DNA of 64,000 nt from Enterobacteriaceae bacterium UBA7338 (GTDB lineage Bacteria; Pseudomonadota; Gammaproteobacteria; Enterobacterales; Enterobacteriaceae): the NCBI GenBank assembly GCA_002480085.1, contig DKPJ01000011.1, positions 745,037 to 809,036 on the forward strand, given 5' to 3'. Each line of letters opens with the position of its first letter. Positions within the stretch are counted from its first letter, which is position 1. Under the pieces are notes generated by a model, which saw only the letters and a program-made list of their open reading frames with translations, did not search any database and was not told the origin of the DNA. Shown one piece after another: positions 25,995 through 34,538 of this stretch. Made by a program: the position numbers and the translations under genes.

Positions 25995-26762
25995 TTAATG
26001 AGCGGGCTGTTGCCGCCAGTGTAAGTAGTAAGAAGAGACCGCCAGCAAAACGCGGTCGAGCGCGAAAGAGACAATCATCAGCACAAACAGCGGCATCAGC
26101 ATGCCGGTGGTATCAAAGCCCCCTGCGGCCTCATCCATCATGAAACCGATGCCTGCCCGCGCGGAGATGAACTCCCCGACGATGGCACCGATAATGGCGA
26201 AGGAGAGAGAGACGCGCAGGCCAGAGAAGAGCCAGGGGATGCAGTTGGGCAACAGTACTTTGGCGAACAGCTGCCAGCGGTTTGCTTTCAGCACCTTCAT
26301 CAAATTGAGCTGAACGATGTCTACGGACTTAATGCCCTCCCAGGTGTTGATCATCATCGGCACCACCACCAGCGAAAACGCCAGCAGGAATTTCGAGGCG
26401 AAGCCGATGCCGACAAACATCACGATCAGCGGGGCCAGCGCCACACGCGGCAGGCTGTTTAGCGCGACGATAAAAGGCTCCAGCGCCAGGCCAACGATAC
26501 GGCTCATTCCCAGCAGCAGCCCGAGCGCAATACCGGCGAGAGCGCCAACGACCAGGCCGCTGAGCGCTTCCGACAGCGTAACGCCGAGGTGAAAGGTGAT
26601 TTTGTTCTCAGCCAGCGAGCTGACAAACGCCTGAAGCAGCATCGCCGGGCTGCTGGTCCAGAACGGGTTGATCAAGCCAAGCCGCACGCCGCCTTCCCAC
26701 AGCGCAATAGCACCAACGAAAATCAGCGCCTGCAGCAGGCGAATTTGCTGTGCTTCACGCAT
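25995..26762 (-). CDS. ABC transporter permease (SsuC-like), set A
   Basis: Inner-membrane permease of 255 residues with about six helices and the BPD_transp_1 EAA loop around NTWEGIKSVDIVQLNLMKVL. RVALAPLIVMFVGIGFASKF is typical of SsuC/TauC/NrtB permeases. Its start overlaps the ATPase stop by eight bases, so the two are translated together. It forms the membrane channel for the set A transporter. Confidence 0.88.
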   Translation of the reverse strand: MREAQQIRLLQALIFVGAIALWEGGVRLGLINPFWTSSPAMLLQAFVSSLAENKITFHLGVTLSEALSGLVVGALAGIALGLLLGMSRIVGLALEPFIVALNSLPRVALAPLIVMFVGIGFASKFLLAFSLVVVPMMINTWEGIKSVDIVQLNLMKVLKANRWQLFAKVLLPNCIPWLFSGLRVSLSFAIIGAIVGEFISARAGIGFMMDEAAGGFDTTGMLMPLFVLMIVSFALDRVLLAVSSYYLHWRQQPAH

Positions 26763-27591
26763 CGCGCTGCCCTCCGGTTACCGTGTGGCTTTTAATGTCC
26801 TGCCACAGCTGGTTGAGCAGAGATCCGAAACGAGACGAGGTCCGCAGCGTGTCGAAATGACGCGGACGTGGAAACGTGATGTCATACTCCGCGACGATCC
26901 GGCCCGGACGCGCACCCATGACCACAATACGGTCAGAGAGAAACAGCGCCTCCGCCAGGTCGTGGGTGACAAACAGCACGGTTTTCTTATGGGTTTCCCA
27001 GTAGTGGCTGAACAGCTCCTGAATAAACACGCGGGTCTGCGCATCTAGCGCGCCAAAGGGTTCATCCATCAGCAGGATATCGGGACTGCTGACCAGCATC
27101 CGCGCCAGCGCAACGCGCTGACACATCCCCCCGGAAAGCTGGGCGGGATAGTGCTGCTCATAGCCTGTGAGGCCCAGGTCATTCAGCACCCGCTGGCTGC
27201 GTTCCACGATATCGCGCTTCGCCACGCCCTGAATTTCCAGACCCAGTCCGACGTTATCGCGCACGTTGCGCCAGGGTAAAAGGCCATGCTGCTGGAACAT
27301 ATAACCCAGCGAATAGGCCTCTCCCGGCTGCTTCTCCGCCAGATGGATTTCCCCCTGCTGTACCGGAAGCAAACCGGCGATGAAGTTTAGCAGCGTGCTT
27401 TTGCCACAGCCGCTGGGGCCGACGATGCTGACAAACTCCTGCTCCCGCAGGTTGAGGTTCAGATTTTGCAGGATAGTCTGCCCGGTCGCCCTTTTTTTGA
27501 GCGCGGGTGCTTGAAATCCGAGATCGCGGATCGTCAGCACCGGAGGAGGCGAGGCTGGCGGTATGGATGCCAGCTGGGTACGCCCGCTCAT
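26755..27591 (-). CDS. ABC transporter ATP-binding protein (SsuB-like), set A
   Basis: ABC ATPase of 278 residues with GPSGCGKST (Walker A), LSGGMCQRVALARML (signature), ILLMDEPFGALD (Walker B) and the switch His in FVTHDLAEAL. It has a longer N-terminal lead than usual (about 30 residues before the first strand). It is of the SsuB/TauB/NrtD group and energises the permease encoded next. The start overlaps the preceding stop as ATGA. Confidence 0.9.
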   Translation of the reverse strand: MSGRTQLASIPPASPPPVLTIRDLGFQAPALKKRATGQTILQNLNLNLREQEFVSIVGPSGCGKSTLLNFIAGLLPVQQGEIHLAEKQPGEAYSLGYMFQQHGLLPWRNVRDNVGLGLEIQGVAKRDIVERSQRVLNDLGLTGYEQHYPAQLSGGMCQRVALARMLVSSPDILLMDEPFGALDAQTRVFIQELFSHYWETHKKTVLFVTHDLAEALFLSDRIVVMGARPGRIVAEYDITFPRPRHFDTLRTSSRFGSLLNQLWQDIKSHTVTGGQRDA

Positions 27592-28022
27592 GGCGTATAG
27601 CCTGATTGTTGATAGAAGTACGCCAGCGCGGCTTCAGCGACGATGATGTCCTCCTGCGCCGTACCGGAACTGATGCCGATCCCCGCCACAATTGTGCCGC
27701 CCTCCGTTACCGGGAAGCCGCCGCCGATAATAGAGAAGTGACCATTGTTGGTGATGTGGATCCCGAAGGTTGGCTGGCCAGAGACACAAAGCTGGTTATA
27801 GATATGCGTCGGTTTTCGCGCCGTGGCGGCGGTAAATGCTTTATCAATAGCGATAGAGATGCTGGTTATCTTGCCGCCGTCCATGCGCCGGAACGCGAGT
27901 AAGTGCCCGGACTCATCAGTGACGGCAATACACATTGGGATGTTCAGTTCGCGGGATTTAATCTCCGCGCCGGTAACAAGAGTGTCCGCTTCTTCGACGG
28001 ATAAGCGTTTTATATTAAGCAT
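27588..28022 (-). CDS. GlcG/HbpS-family protein
   Basis: Single-domain protein of 144 residues of the GlcG/HbpS/PduO-C family (formerly DUF336). MCIAVTDESGHLLAFRRMDG and the glycine-rich GGGFPVTEGGTIVAGIGISS are diagnostic. Members bind haem, cobalamin or small ligands and often accompany catabolic or transporter operons without a clear enzymatic role. It overlaps the DapA-like gene by eight bases upstream and the ATPase by four downstream, so it is fully embedded in operon A. Confidence 0.85.
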   Translation of the reverse strand: MLNIKRLSVEEADTLVTGAEIKSRELNIPMCIAVTDESGHLLAFRRMDGGKITSISIAIDKAFTAATARKPTHIYNQLCVSGQPTFGIHITNNGHFSIIGGGFPVTEGGTIVAGIGISSGTAQEDIIVAEAALAYFYQQSGYTP

Positions 28023-28926
28023 GGTGGGTCCCTTGGTGTTGAAGGTCAGTCGTGCGCAGATAGCGCTCCAGCATTTCGCGATCGAGGCCAGATAGCGCTG
28101 AATAAGGGGGGTAAGGTTCGCCCGCGGGAACGCCCAGCCACTCCATAGCGGCTTTCATAACGGGGGTGAGTCCGTGCTTCATCCACTGCGCCGGGAACAG
28201 GGCGAACTGCTGCTGTAGCGCCCTGGCGCGAGTCTGATCGCCCGCCTGCCAGGCGTTGATAAGCTGTCGCCCCAGTGCCGCTGCGGGCGGTGGCATGGTT
28301 GCCCCTGCGCCCCCCAGCTCCAGGGTGATCAGCAGCATCTGCATGGTGGTGTAGTAGCGCGCCAGCCCGGCGTGATCAATCTGCTGGATCAGGCGCGCCA
28401 CGCGGGCGAGATCGCGGGAGCTCTCTTTCAGGTAGTGAATCTGTGGGATCTCTGCCAGCGCTACCGTGGCCTCGACAGAGACATCTGCGCCGGGTCCGGC
28501 GTTAAGGTAGAGCATGATCGGCAGCTCCGTCTCCGCAGCGATGCGGGTGAAATAGTTCACCAGATCGTGCTCCGACGGCGCACCACCGAAGGGCCGCAGA
28601 GGGGCAAGGATTTGCACGGCCTGCGCCCCGGCACGGGCGGCGTAGTCGGCCAGCTCTACCGCGACACGGAAGGAGGGGTGAGAAATGCCCGCTACCACGG
28701 GACGTCGTCCGGCCACATATTCAATAGTGCGGTCAATCAGCGCCTTACGCTGGGCCAGCGTCAGGCAGCTGTACTCCTGCGCCTCGACGCCCGCAGCGAT
28801 AACAAAGCTGGCGTCGCAGATATCAACGACATAATTTACCTGCGCCTGTAAACGCGGTTCATCAACCCGCAGCTGAGCATCAAACGGCGTTAAGGGTGGA
28901 ACAATTAATCCAGGACTTATATTCAT
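28015..28926 (-). CDS. Dihydrodipicolinate synthase/N-acetylneuraminate lyase family aldolase
   Basis: Class I aldolase-fold protein of 303 residues. The Schiff-base Lys is in IHYLKESSRD and the conserved Tyr in PIMLYLNAG. The usual GTTGE phosphate/carboxylate loop is replaced by AGVEAQEYS, so substrate choice differs from DapA. Such genes outside lysine synthesis usually encode lyases or dehydratases acting on 2-oxo acids (pyruvate or glyoxylate released or added). As the first gene of operon A it may make or break a C-C bond in the imported compound. Confidence 0.82.
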   Translation of the reverse strand: MNISPGLIVPPLTPFDAQLRVDEPRLQAQVNYVVDICDASFVIAAGVEAQEYSCLTLAQRKALIDRTIEYVAGRRPVVAGISHPSFRVAVELADYAARAGAQAVQILAPLRPFGGAPSEHDLVNYFTRIAAETELPIMLYLNAGPGADVSVEATVALAEIPQIHYLKESSRDLARVARLIQQIDHAGLARYYTTMQMLLITLELGGAGATMPPPAAALGRQLINAWQAGDQTRARALQQQFALFPAQWMKHGLTPVMKAAMEWLGVPAGEPYPPYSALSGLDREMLERYLRTTDLQHQGTHHA

Positions 28927-28995
28927 CAGGGCGTCTCAATTAAGCAAATGACTATATGAGTTGCTGCTTTTTAATATGACGCCACTATTACTTAG

Positions 28996-29018
28996 TGATG
29001 TTTTAATTCAAAACATCA
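28996..29018. promoter_or_regulatory. Palindrome in the DapA-like/peroxiredoxin divergent region
   Basis: Perfect 9-bp arms TGATGTTTT and AAAACATCA surround a five-base AATTC centre. Outer bases extend the dyad further (CACTATT at 28983-28989 and AATAGTG at 29019-29025). It lies 70 bp upstream of the DapA-like gene on the minus strand and 107 bp from the peroxiredoxin gene. It is a candidate operator. Confidence 0.55.
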
Positions 29019-29080
29019 AATAGTGATTTTAATTGCTGGAATATGCATAAGTGAGCGTACAAAAAAGCTGGCCGGGATGA

Positions 29081-29110
29081 TTTTCATATGCAAAATTACT
29101 CATATGAAAA
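29081..29110. promoter_or_regulatory. Perfect 10-bp inverted repeat before the peroxiredoxin gene
   Basis: TTTTCATATG and CATATGAAAA are separated by exactly ten bases, ending 14 bases before the peroxiredoxin start codon. AT-rich dyads of this size fit ArsR-type operators, and an ArsR regulator is encoded in the same operon, so autoregulation is likely. Confidence 0.6.
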
Positions 29111-29124
29111 TATGAGGAAAGAGA

Positions 29125-29781
29125 ATGATGTGTACCACTGACGCCGCGATAACGCCCTTTCTGTATGATGAAGCACCGGATTTCACTGCGCGCAGCACGC
29201 ATGGCGATATTAGCCTGAGCGCTTTTCGCGGCCGCTGGGTGCTGCTTTTTTCTCACCCTTCAGACTTTACGCCGGTCTGCACCAGTGAATTAATTGCGTT
29301 TGCCCGCCAGGCAGAAAAATTTGCCGCCTTAAATTGCCAGCTGCTGGCGCTGTCTATTGATGGCCTATATTCACACCTGGCCTGGTTAAACAGCATCAAG
29401 GTTAATTTCAATATTGATATTCCGTTTCCTTTAATTGAAGATCCCTCTATGGATATTGCGCGTGCTTTTGGCATGTTGCCTCGCCATTCGCATTCGTCCG
29501 GCACAGTGCGGGGGACATTCCTGATCGATCCTGAAGGCATTATTCGCGCCATCAGCTGGTATCCGATCACCACCGGCCGCTCGGTGCTGGAACATCTGCG
29601 CCAGCTGGAGGCGATTCAACTTAGTCATAACGCCCCCTTTTATACCCCGGCGGAGTGGCAGCCCGGCGACGATATGATTGTCCCGCCACCGCGCACCATT
29701 GAAGGTGCCCGCGCCCGACTTGCGGATACCAGCGCGCCAGACTGGTATTACAAAACCCAGAAAGGAAAATCCCATGAGTGA
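29125..29781 (+). CDS. 1-Cys peroxiredoxin (Prx6/LsfA-like)
   Basis: Peroxiredoxin of 218 residues, the length of the Prx6 group. The peroxidatic Cys52 is in HPSDFTPVCTSE. Two other Cys (3 and 71) are not at 2-Cys resolving positions, so it should be a 1-Cys enzyme reduced by an external thiol. The extended C-terminal domain is present. LsfA of Pseudomonas, a 1-Cys peroxiredoxin, belongs to the sulfate-starvation regulon, so its place next to a sulfonate-type transporter and a flavin oxygenase (a source of peroxide) fits. It overlaps the ArsR gene by eight bases. GAGG is upstream of the first of two ATGs. Confidence 0.85.
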   Translation: MMCTTDAAITPFLYDEAPDFTARSTHGDISLSAFRGRWVLLFSHPSDFTPVCTSELIAFARQAEKFAALNCQLLALSIDGLYSHLAWLNSIKVNFNIDIPFPLIEDPSMDIARAFGMLPRHSHSSGTVRGTFLIDPEGIIRAISWYPITTGRSVLEHLRQLEAIQLSHNAPFYTPAEWQPGDDMIVPPPRTIEGARARLADTSAPDWYYKTQKGKSHE

Positions 29782-30163
29782 GCATGAGGAGATCGCCGCC
29801 CTGCTGCATCATCTGGGCCACCCGGTTCGCTTGCGCATTGCCCTGCTGCTGCAGGCCACACAGCTCACCGTTTCGCAATTAGAGGAGCATCTGCAGATCA
29901 AGCAGCCTAATCTGTCTCAGCACCTGGCGGTGCTACGCAAATCGGGCATGGTGCAATCTGTGCGTGAGGCGAAATCGGTGACCTATACGCTGGCGACGGG
30001 ATTACCACAAAGGCTAACGGCCGCTATTGTCGCCCTGTTGCAGGATAGCGCGCCGCCTGCATCCGCTCCCGTCGCCCTGCCCGAGAGTGAGACCAGCCAC
30101 ATGCCGCATGCCGCTGGCGATGAGCTGGTCTTTGCCACCATTAAGTATCCTGAGCGGTCCTGA
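29774..30163 (+). CDS. ArsR-family transcriptional regulator
   Basis: ArsR-type winged-helix repressor of 129 residues. The HTH is in LTVSQLEEHLQIKQPNLSQHL, with HPVRLRIALLLQ before it and a wing at SVREAKSVTYTL. It has no cysteines, so it is not a SqrR/BigR-type persulfide sensor or a Cys-based metal sensor. A His-containing C-terminal tail of about 35 residues could bind a ligand. Its start overlaps the peroxiredoxin stop (ATGAGTGA), so both are made from one mRNA whose promoter contains the two palindromes listed above. Confidence 0.85.
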   Translation: MSEHEEIAALLHHLGHPVRLRIALLLQATQLTVSQLEEHLQIKQPNLSQHLAVLRKSGMVQSVREAKSVTYTLATGLPQRLTAAIVALLQDSAPPASAPVALPESETSHMPHAAGDELVFATIKYPERS

Positions 30164-30185
30164 CAGGATCCGGTCACTAAAGCAT

Positions 30186-31808
30186 TCAGAAACCCACCGC
30201 CTGGCCGTCGCGGCGGCTGTCGCTGGCGATAACATAGCCGTCGCTGCCTTCGGTGGTCAGCTTCCAGATAAACTGGCCTGAACCAAAGTCCATGTACGGA
30301 TCGTTAAGCGAGGTAAAGCGATGTCCGCGCTTACCAAGCTGCTCCGCCACGCCCTGATGGAAACCGACCTCCAGGTCGAGCGAGAAATCGCGGTTCACCT
30401 TCCAGCGCGGCGCATCACAGGCGGCCTGCGGCTGCTGCTGGTAATCCAGCATGCGCACCAGCGTCTGGACGTGCCCCTGCGGCTGCATGTCACCCCCCAT
30501 GACGCCAAAGCTCATCTGCGGCTGGCCGTCTTTAGTAAGAAAGCCGGGAATAATGGTGTGGAATGGCCGCTTGCCCGGCGCGACGACGTTGGCGGAGCGC
30601 GGATCGCTTGAGAACCCTGCGCCCCGGTTTTGCAGGCTGATACCGTACTCCGGCACCACCACGCCCGAGCCAAAGCCCATATAGTTCGATTGAATAAATG
30701 ACACCATCATGCCGCTTTCGTCGGCTGTGGTGAGATAGACGGTGCCGCCGCTGGCGGGCATTCCCGGCAGGGGCTGGTTGGCCCGCGCCGGATCGATCAG
30801 CCTGGCGCGTTCGGCCAGATAGCTGTCATCCAGCATCTGCTCAGGGGTGATATCCATAGAGCGCGGATCGCCAACGTATTTATAGATATCGGCAAAGGCC
30901 AGCTTCATCGCTTCGATCTGCAGATGCTGCGACGCGATACCATCCAGCGGCAGGCTGGCGAGATCGAAATGCTCAAGGATCCCCAGCGCAATCAGGGCGG
31001 CAATGCCCTGGCCATTAGGCGGCAGCTCGTGAACGTCGTAGCCGCGATAGCGGCGGCTGACTGGCGTAACCCACTCGGGGCGATACCCGGCGAGATCGGC
31101 AAGGGTCAGCGGCACGTCGCTTCGGGCAGCAAAGCGGACAATCGCCTCTGCCGCCTCGCCTTCATAAAAGGCGCGAGCGCCCTGGTCGGCGAGCAGGCGC
31201 AGCGTGCGGGCGGCAGCGGGCATGACAAACTTTTCGCCTATCTCCGGTGCGCGGCCGTTGGGCATAAAGGTGGCGGCAAATCCCGGCTGGTCCTGAAGCA
31301 GCGGCACGGCGGCCTGCCACTTGCGCGCCACCATCGGCGCGATGGTCACCCCACGCTCGGCAAGATCGATGGCGGTCTCCAGCAGCTGGGAAAACGGCAG
31401 CTTGCCGAAGCGCTGGTGCAGCGCCTCCCAGGCGGCGACGGCCCCCGGAATGGTTACGCTGTCCCAGCCGCGCACGGGCCGTTTGGCGTGGCCCTGTGCA
31501 TCTATGCCATAGCGCCGGGCAAACCAGTTGGTATCCCAATGGGAGGGTGCGGTGCCGGAGGCGTTCAGGCCGTGTAGCTGCTGCCCATCCCAGACCATGG
31601 CGAATGCGTCGCTGCCCAGCCCGTTAGAGACCGGCTCGACGATGGTCAGCGTCGCCGCTGCGGCAATCGCCGCATCCACCGCGTTGCCGCCGTTTAACAG
31701 CGCCTGATTGCCCGCGTGCGCCGCCAGCGGATGCGATGTCGCCACCGCATTACGGGCAAACAGCGGCGTACGCGTGGTAAGGTAAGGGTTATGCCAGTTA
31801 AATTTCAT
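30186..31808 (-). CDS. Gamma-glutamyltransferase family protein (YwrD-like)
   Basis: N-terminal-nucleophile hydrolase of 540 residues. The catalytic Thr356 follows SGG in GGTVYLTTAD, where the precursor should cleave itself into two subunits; SNYMGFGSGVVVPEYGI and FHTIIPGFL are family segments. No signal peptide is seen, so it is probably cytoplasmic, as in the YwrD group, unlike secreted Ggt. It would remove gamma-glutamyl or related acyl groups from amines. It is the last gene of operon B and overlaps the ligase gene as ATGA. A decayed relative remains at 21443-21530. Confidence 0.85.
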   Translation of the reverse strand: MKFNWHNPYLTTRTPLFARNAVATSHPLAAHAGNQALLNGGNAVDAAIAAAATLTIVEPVSNGLGSDAFAMVWDGQQLHGLNASGTAPSHWDTNWFARRYGIDAQGHAKRPVRGWDSVTIPGAVAAWEALHQRFGKLPFSQLLETAIDLAERGVTIAPMVARKWQAAVPLLQDQPGFAATFMPNGRAPEIGEKFVMPAAARTLRLLADQGARAFYEGEAAEAIVRFAARSDVPLTLADLAGYRPEWVTPVSRRYRGYDVHELPPNGQGIAALIALGILEHFDLASLPLDGIASQHLQIEAMKLAFADIYKYVGDPRSMDITPEQMLDDSYLAERARLIDPARANQPLPGMPASGGTVYLTTADESGMMVSFIQSNYMGFGSGVVVPEYGISLQNRGAGFSSDPRSANVVAPGKRPFHTIIPGFLTKDGQPQMSFGVMGGDMQPQGHVQTLVRMLDYQQQPQAACDAPRWKVNRDFSLDLEVGFHQGVAEQLGKRGHRFTSLNDPYMDFGSGQFIWKLTTEGSDGYVIASDSRRDGQAVGF

Positions 31809-33316
31809 GCCCGCATCTCCTTGTCGGTTGCCGTCGCCAGATAGCGCTCCGCCTCTGCGCGTAGCGCCTGCTTGTCTACTTTGTTAGTGCCCGCTAACGG
31901 GAAGCTATCAGTGAGCCAGATATGGCGCGGGTGCAGATAGGCGGGGCCGTTTTCCAGCGTCCAGGCTTTGATCTCCTCCGGCCTGACAACGCTGCCCTGA
32001 CGGGGAATTATCCAGGCCACCGGCTTGCTGCCTTTAATCTCATCGTTTACCGCCACGACGCAGGCCTGCTGTACGGCAGGGTGCTGCTCCAGCAGCTTCT
32101 CTACCTCGCCGGGATAGATATTTTCACCGCCGCAGACAAACATATCGTCGCGTCGCCCGATAAAGGTGTAGAAGCCATGCTCATCACACATGAATACGTC
32201 ACCGGTGATGTAGTAGCCATCATCGGTGAACGGCGCGGAGACGTCCGGACGCTGGTGATACCCCTGCATCAGCGCCGGGCTTTTCATCTCCAGCACGCCG
32301 TGGTCGCTCAGCTGCCCCTGCTTGTCACGCAGCCGCAGCGAGACCGCCGGATGGGCGTAGCCGTTGGATTGTAACGGCGCGGCATGCCCCTGCGGGTGGG
32401 GGCCAAAGACAATCGGGCCGCCTTCCGTGGTGCCGTAGGCGTTGATGATCCGCCCATTTGGCCAGATCTGACGGATCTGATTAAATAACCCTTCGTTAAC
32501 CGGCGCAGATCCCATGCGTACTACCCGCACGGATGAGAGATCGCTCTCTGCCAGCAGCGCCTGCTCTTTCATCATCATCGCTATCATCGGCGGCACGGCG
32601 GTGATCCAGGTGCAGCGGTAGCGGGCAATGGCAGCGATATACTCGCGTACCTGAAACTGGGGCAGCAGGATGGTGGTGACGCCGCTGGCAAGCGTTAACA
32701 GGGCCAGCGCCAGGGCGTTCATATGATAAAACGGTGCGGCGATCAGTACGCGCTGGTCTGCCAGCTCGTTGGCCGCCAGCCGCGTCTCCACCACCCAGCG
32801 GTGGCTGGCATGAGTGAGGCGCACCCCTTTCGGCATGCCGGTGGAGCCGGAGGTATACAGCAGCATCGCCAGCGAGTCTGCCTGCGGTGCAAAGGCGTCA
32901 TAGTCGGTAACCGGCGCAAGCGTCACCAGCTCGCTGAAGCTCCACCGGCTGCGTGTGGCGGCGAGGCTGGCCAGCAGCACGTCATCGCCCATCACCAGAC
33001 GGGCATCGCAGTCGTCGAGAATTTTCTCCAGCGTCGCCGCCGGAAACTTTATGCTAATCGGCACGGCGACCAGCCCCGCCCGCAGGATGCCTAAAAACGC
33101 GGTAATAAACGCAATGGAGTTACGCCCGAGCAGCGCAATACGCTCGCCCGGCTGATAGCCGCGGGCCTGAAGCGCTGCGCCTACCGCGTTGGCTCGGGCA
33201 TCCAGCTCGCCAAAGGTAATAGCCTGCTCCTGCCCTTCCCCCTGCGGCATGATAAAGGCGGGCAGCGGGTTGTGACGGGCCGACGGGGGCAGTGCGCCCA
33301 GATTGGTAACAGTCAT
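31805..33316 (-). CDS. Acyl-CoA synthetase (class I adenylate-forming ligase)
   Basis: AMP-forming ligase of 503 residues. The P-loop YTSGSTGMPKG is at 154-164, the aromatic/ATP motif is NAYGTTEGG, the hinge is YYITGDVFMCDEHGFYTFIG and the C-terminal catalytic Lys is in TNKVDK (about residue 479). It activates a carboxylic acid as an adenylate and transfers it to CoA. Its specificity cannot be read, but the size and motifs fit medium-chain or aromatic acids. It is coupled by ATGA overlaps to the genes on both sides. Confidence 0.88.
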   Translation of the reverse strand: MTVTNLGALPPSARHNPLPAFIMPQGEGQEQAITFGELDARANAVGAALQARGYQPGERIALLGRNSIAFITAFLGILRAGLVAVPISIKFPAATLEKILDDCDARLVMGDDVLLASLAATRSRWSFSELVTLAPVTDYDAFAPQADSLAMLLYTSGSTGMPKGVRLTHASHRWVVETRLAANELADQRVLIAAPFYHMNALALALLTLASGVTTILLPQFQVREYIAAIARYRCTWITAVPPMIAMMMKEQALLAESDLSSVRVVRMGSAPVNEGLFNQIRQIWPNGRIINAYGTTEGGPIVFGPHPQGHAAPLQSNGYAHPAVSLRLRDKQGQLSDHGVLEMKSPALMQGYHQRPDVSAPFTDDGYYITGDVFMCDEHGFYTFIGRRDDMFVCGGENIYPGEVEKLLEQHPAVQQACVVAVNDEIKGSKPVAWIIPRQGSVVRPEEIKAWTLENGPAYLHPRHIWLTDSFPLAGTNKVDKQALRAEAERYLATATDKEMRA

Positions 33317-34101
33317 AGCCTGAACTCAAGTAGGGTGTGAATAGCGGGCATGGCGATCAGCAGCCGCCCCAATTGTTGATGCAGCGGCAGCCCGGCGTTA
33401 CGTGCGGCCTGGGCCAGCATCGACGCATTGCCGCCGCGAAAGTGGATAGCCGCAAACTGGCTGGAGCGGCTCTCGTCCACGCTGGCAAGTCCGGCGGAAG
33501 AATCACGCCAGGCGGAGGGGGTCAGCAACTGCAGCCGAAAAGCCGGTTCGGGCGCACCGAGCTGCTGCCACGCCTGCGTCTCCTGCTCAACGTTTTGGCT
33601 CACAACGGTTACCGCCTCGATCCCCTCAACGCCGTTGGCGTGGGCAAGCCAGGGGGCGCGCCACACCCACTCCGGGGTGTGATGCTGGCAAAAATAGACC
33701 CTTCCCGCCGCAAAGCTGCCGGGTGCGAGGCGTACCGTACTGAAACGCGCCTCGCCCCGTTCGCCATCCGCCTCCACTTCGCGGGAAAAGTGCTGTACCG
33801 GCTGCACCGTAAAGCCCTGCTCGCGTAGCTGCCGCTCCGTTGCGGCGGCATCCGTGCTGCGAAACACCAGCCCGTCAATACCTCGCGGGCTGTCCAGCAG
33901 CTCCTGGCGGATCCGCTCCCCGTGACGCGGTAGCCCAATAAGCTCCAGGTAGTGGCCGTTAAACATCACCAACTGGTTCAGCGATCCGAGCGAGTGATGG
34001 CTCTCCGGCGTCAGGGTAAAGCCCAGCGCGGCAAAGAGATCCCGCGTGGCCTCCAGCTCAAAATGGTTGTTGATCACCAGATGATCGAATACCCGTGGCA
34101 T
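33313..34101 (-). CDS. Glyoxalase-like (VOC superfamily) protein
   Basis: Protein of 262 residues with a glyoxalase-like domain: FDHLVINNHFELEATRDLF at the N-terminus, HYLELIGLPR, GIDGLVFRS, and a second half starting near GIEAVTVVSQNV, suggesting two tandem VOC modules. The start at 34101 is chosen because the domain begins directly there; the frame stays open upstream across the thioesterase gene. VOC proteins are metal-dependent lyases, isomerases or dioxygenases, but this subgroup has no fixed function. It lies ten bases after the thioesterase stop in operon B. Confidence 0.72.
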   Translation of the reverse strand: MPRVFDHLVINNHFELEATRDLFAALGFTLTPESHHSLGSLNQLVMFNGHYLELIGLPRHGERIRQELLDSPRGIDGLVFRSTDAAATERQLREQGFTVQPVQHFSREVEADGERGEARFSTVRLAPGSFAAGRVYFCQHHTPEWVWRAPWLAHANGVEGIEAVTVVSQNVEQETQAWQQLGAPEPAFRLQLLTPSAWRDSSAGLASVDESRSSQFAAIHFRGGNASMLAQAARNAGLPLHQQLGRLLIAMPAIHTLLEFRL

Positions 34102-34111
34102 GGGCAGCTCC

Positions 34112-34528
34112 TCAGACAGCAGGCATGGCATAGAGGCCGCGACCGCTCGCCACCAGCCGGTCTTCGCTGTCGTAAACCCAGGCCTCCGCGCTAGAGACCT
34201 GCTTGCCCACCTTGATGACTTTGCCTGTGATCCGCAGGTCGCCACGCGCCGGGCGGTGATAGTCGATCCGAATATCCAGCGTCGGCACGCCTTTACCGGT
34301 ATAGGCCACCAGCGCCCAGTCGGCGGTCAGGTCAACAAGCGCCGCCAGAATGCCGCCGTGGATATAGCCACCCGCCGGATTGACTACCCACTCATCGCGA
34401 AAACGTGCCGTAAGGGTGATTTCGCCTTTCGCCACCGCCTGCACCTCAAGACCCAACCACTGGTGATAGGGACCCTTCAGCAGTTTTTCCTGCACGTCCT
34501 GTGCGCTTAACTCAACAATCTCGCTCAT
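34112..34528 (-). CDS. PaaI-family hotdog thioesterase
   Basis: Hotdog-fold acyl-CoA thioesterase of 138 residues. The family motif is NPAGGYIHGGILAALVDLTA, where HGG and the downstream Asp form the active site, followed by LDIRIDYHRPARGD. It should hydrolyse short or aromatic acyl-CoA thioesters in the cytoplasm as a tetramer. Next to an acyl-CoA ligase it may release the product or recover CoA from dead-end thioesters. It is ten bases from each neighbour in operon B. Confidence 0.85.
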   Translation of the reverse strand: MSEIVELSAQDVQEKLLKGPYHQWLGLEVQAVAKGEITLTARFRDEWVVNPAGGYIHGGILAALVDLTADWALVAYTGKGVPTLDIRIDYHRPARGDLRITGKVIKVGKQVSSAEAWVYDSEDRLVASGRGLYAMPAV

Positions 34529-34538
34529 CTCTCTCTCC

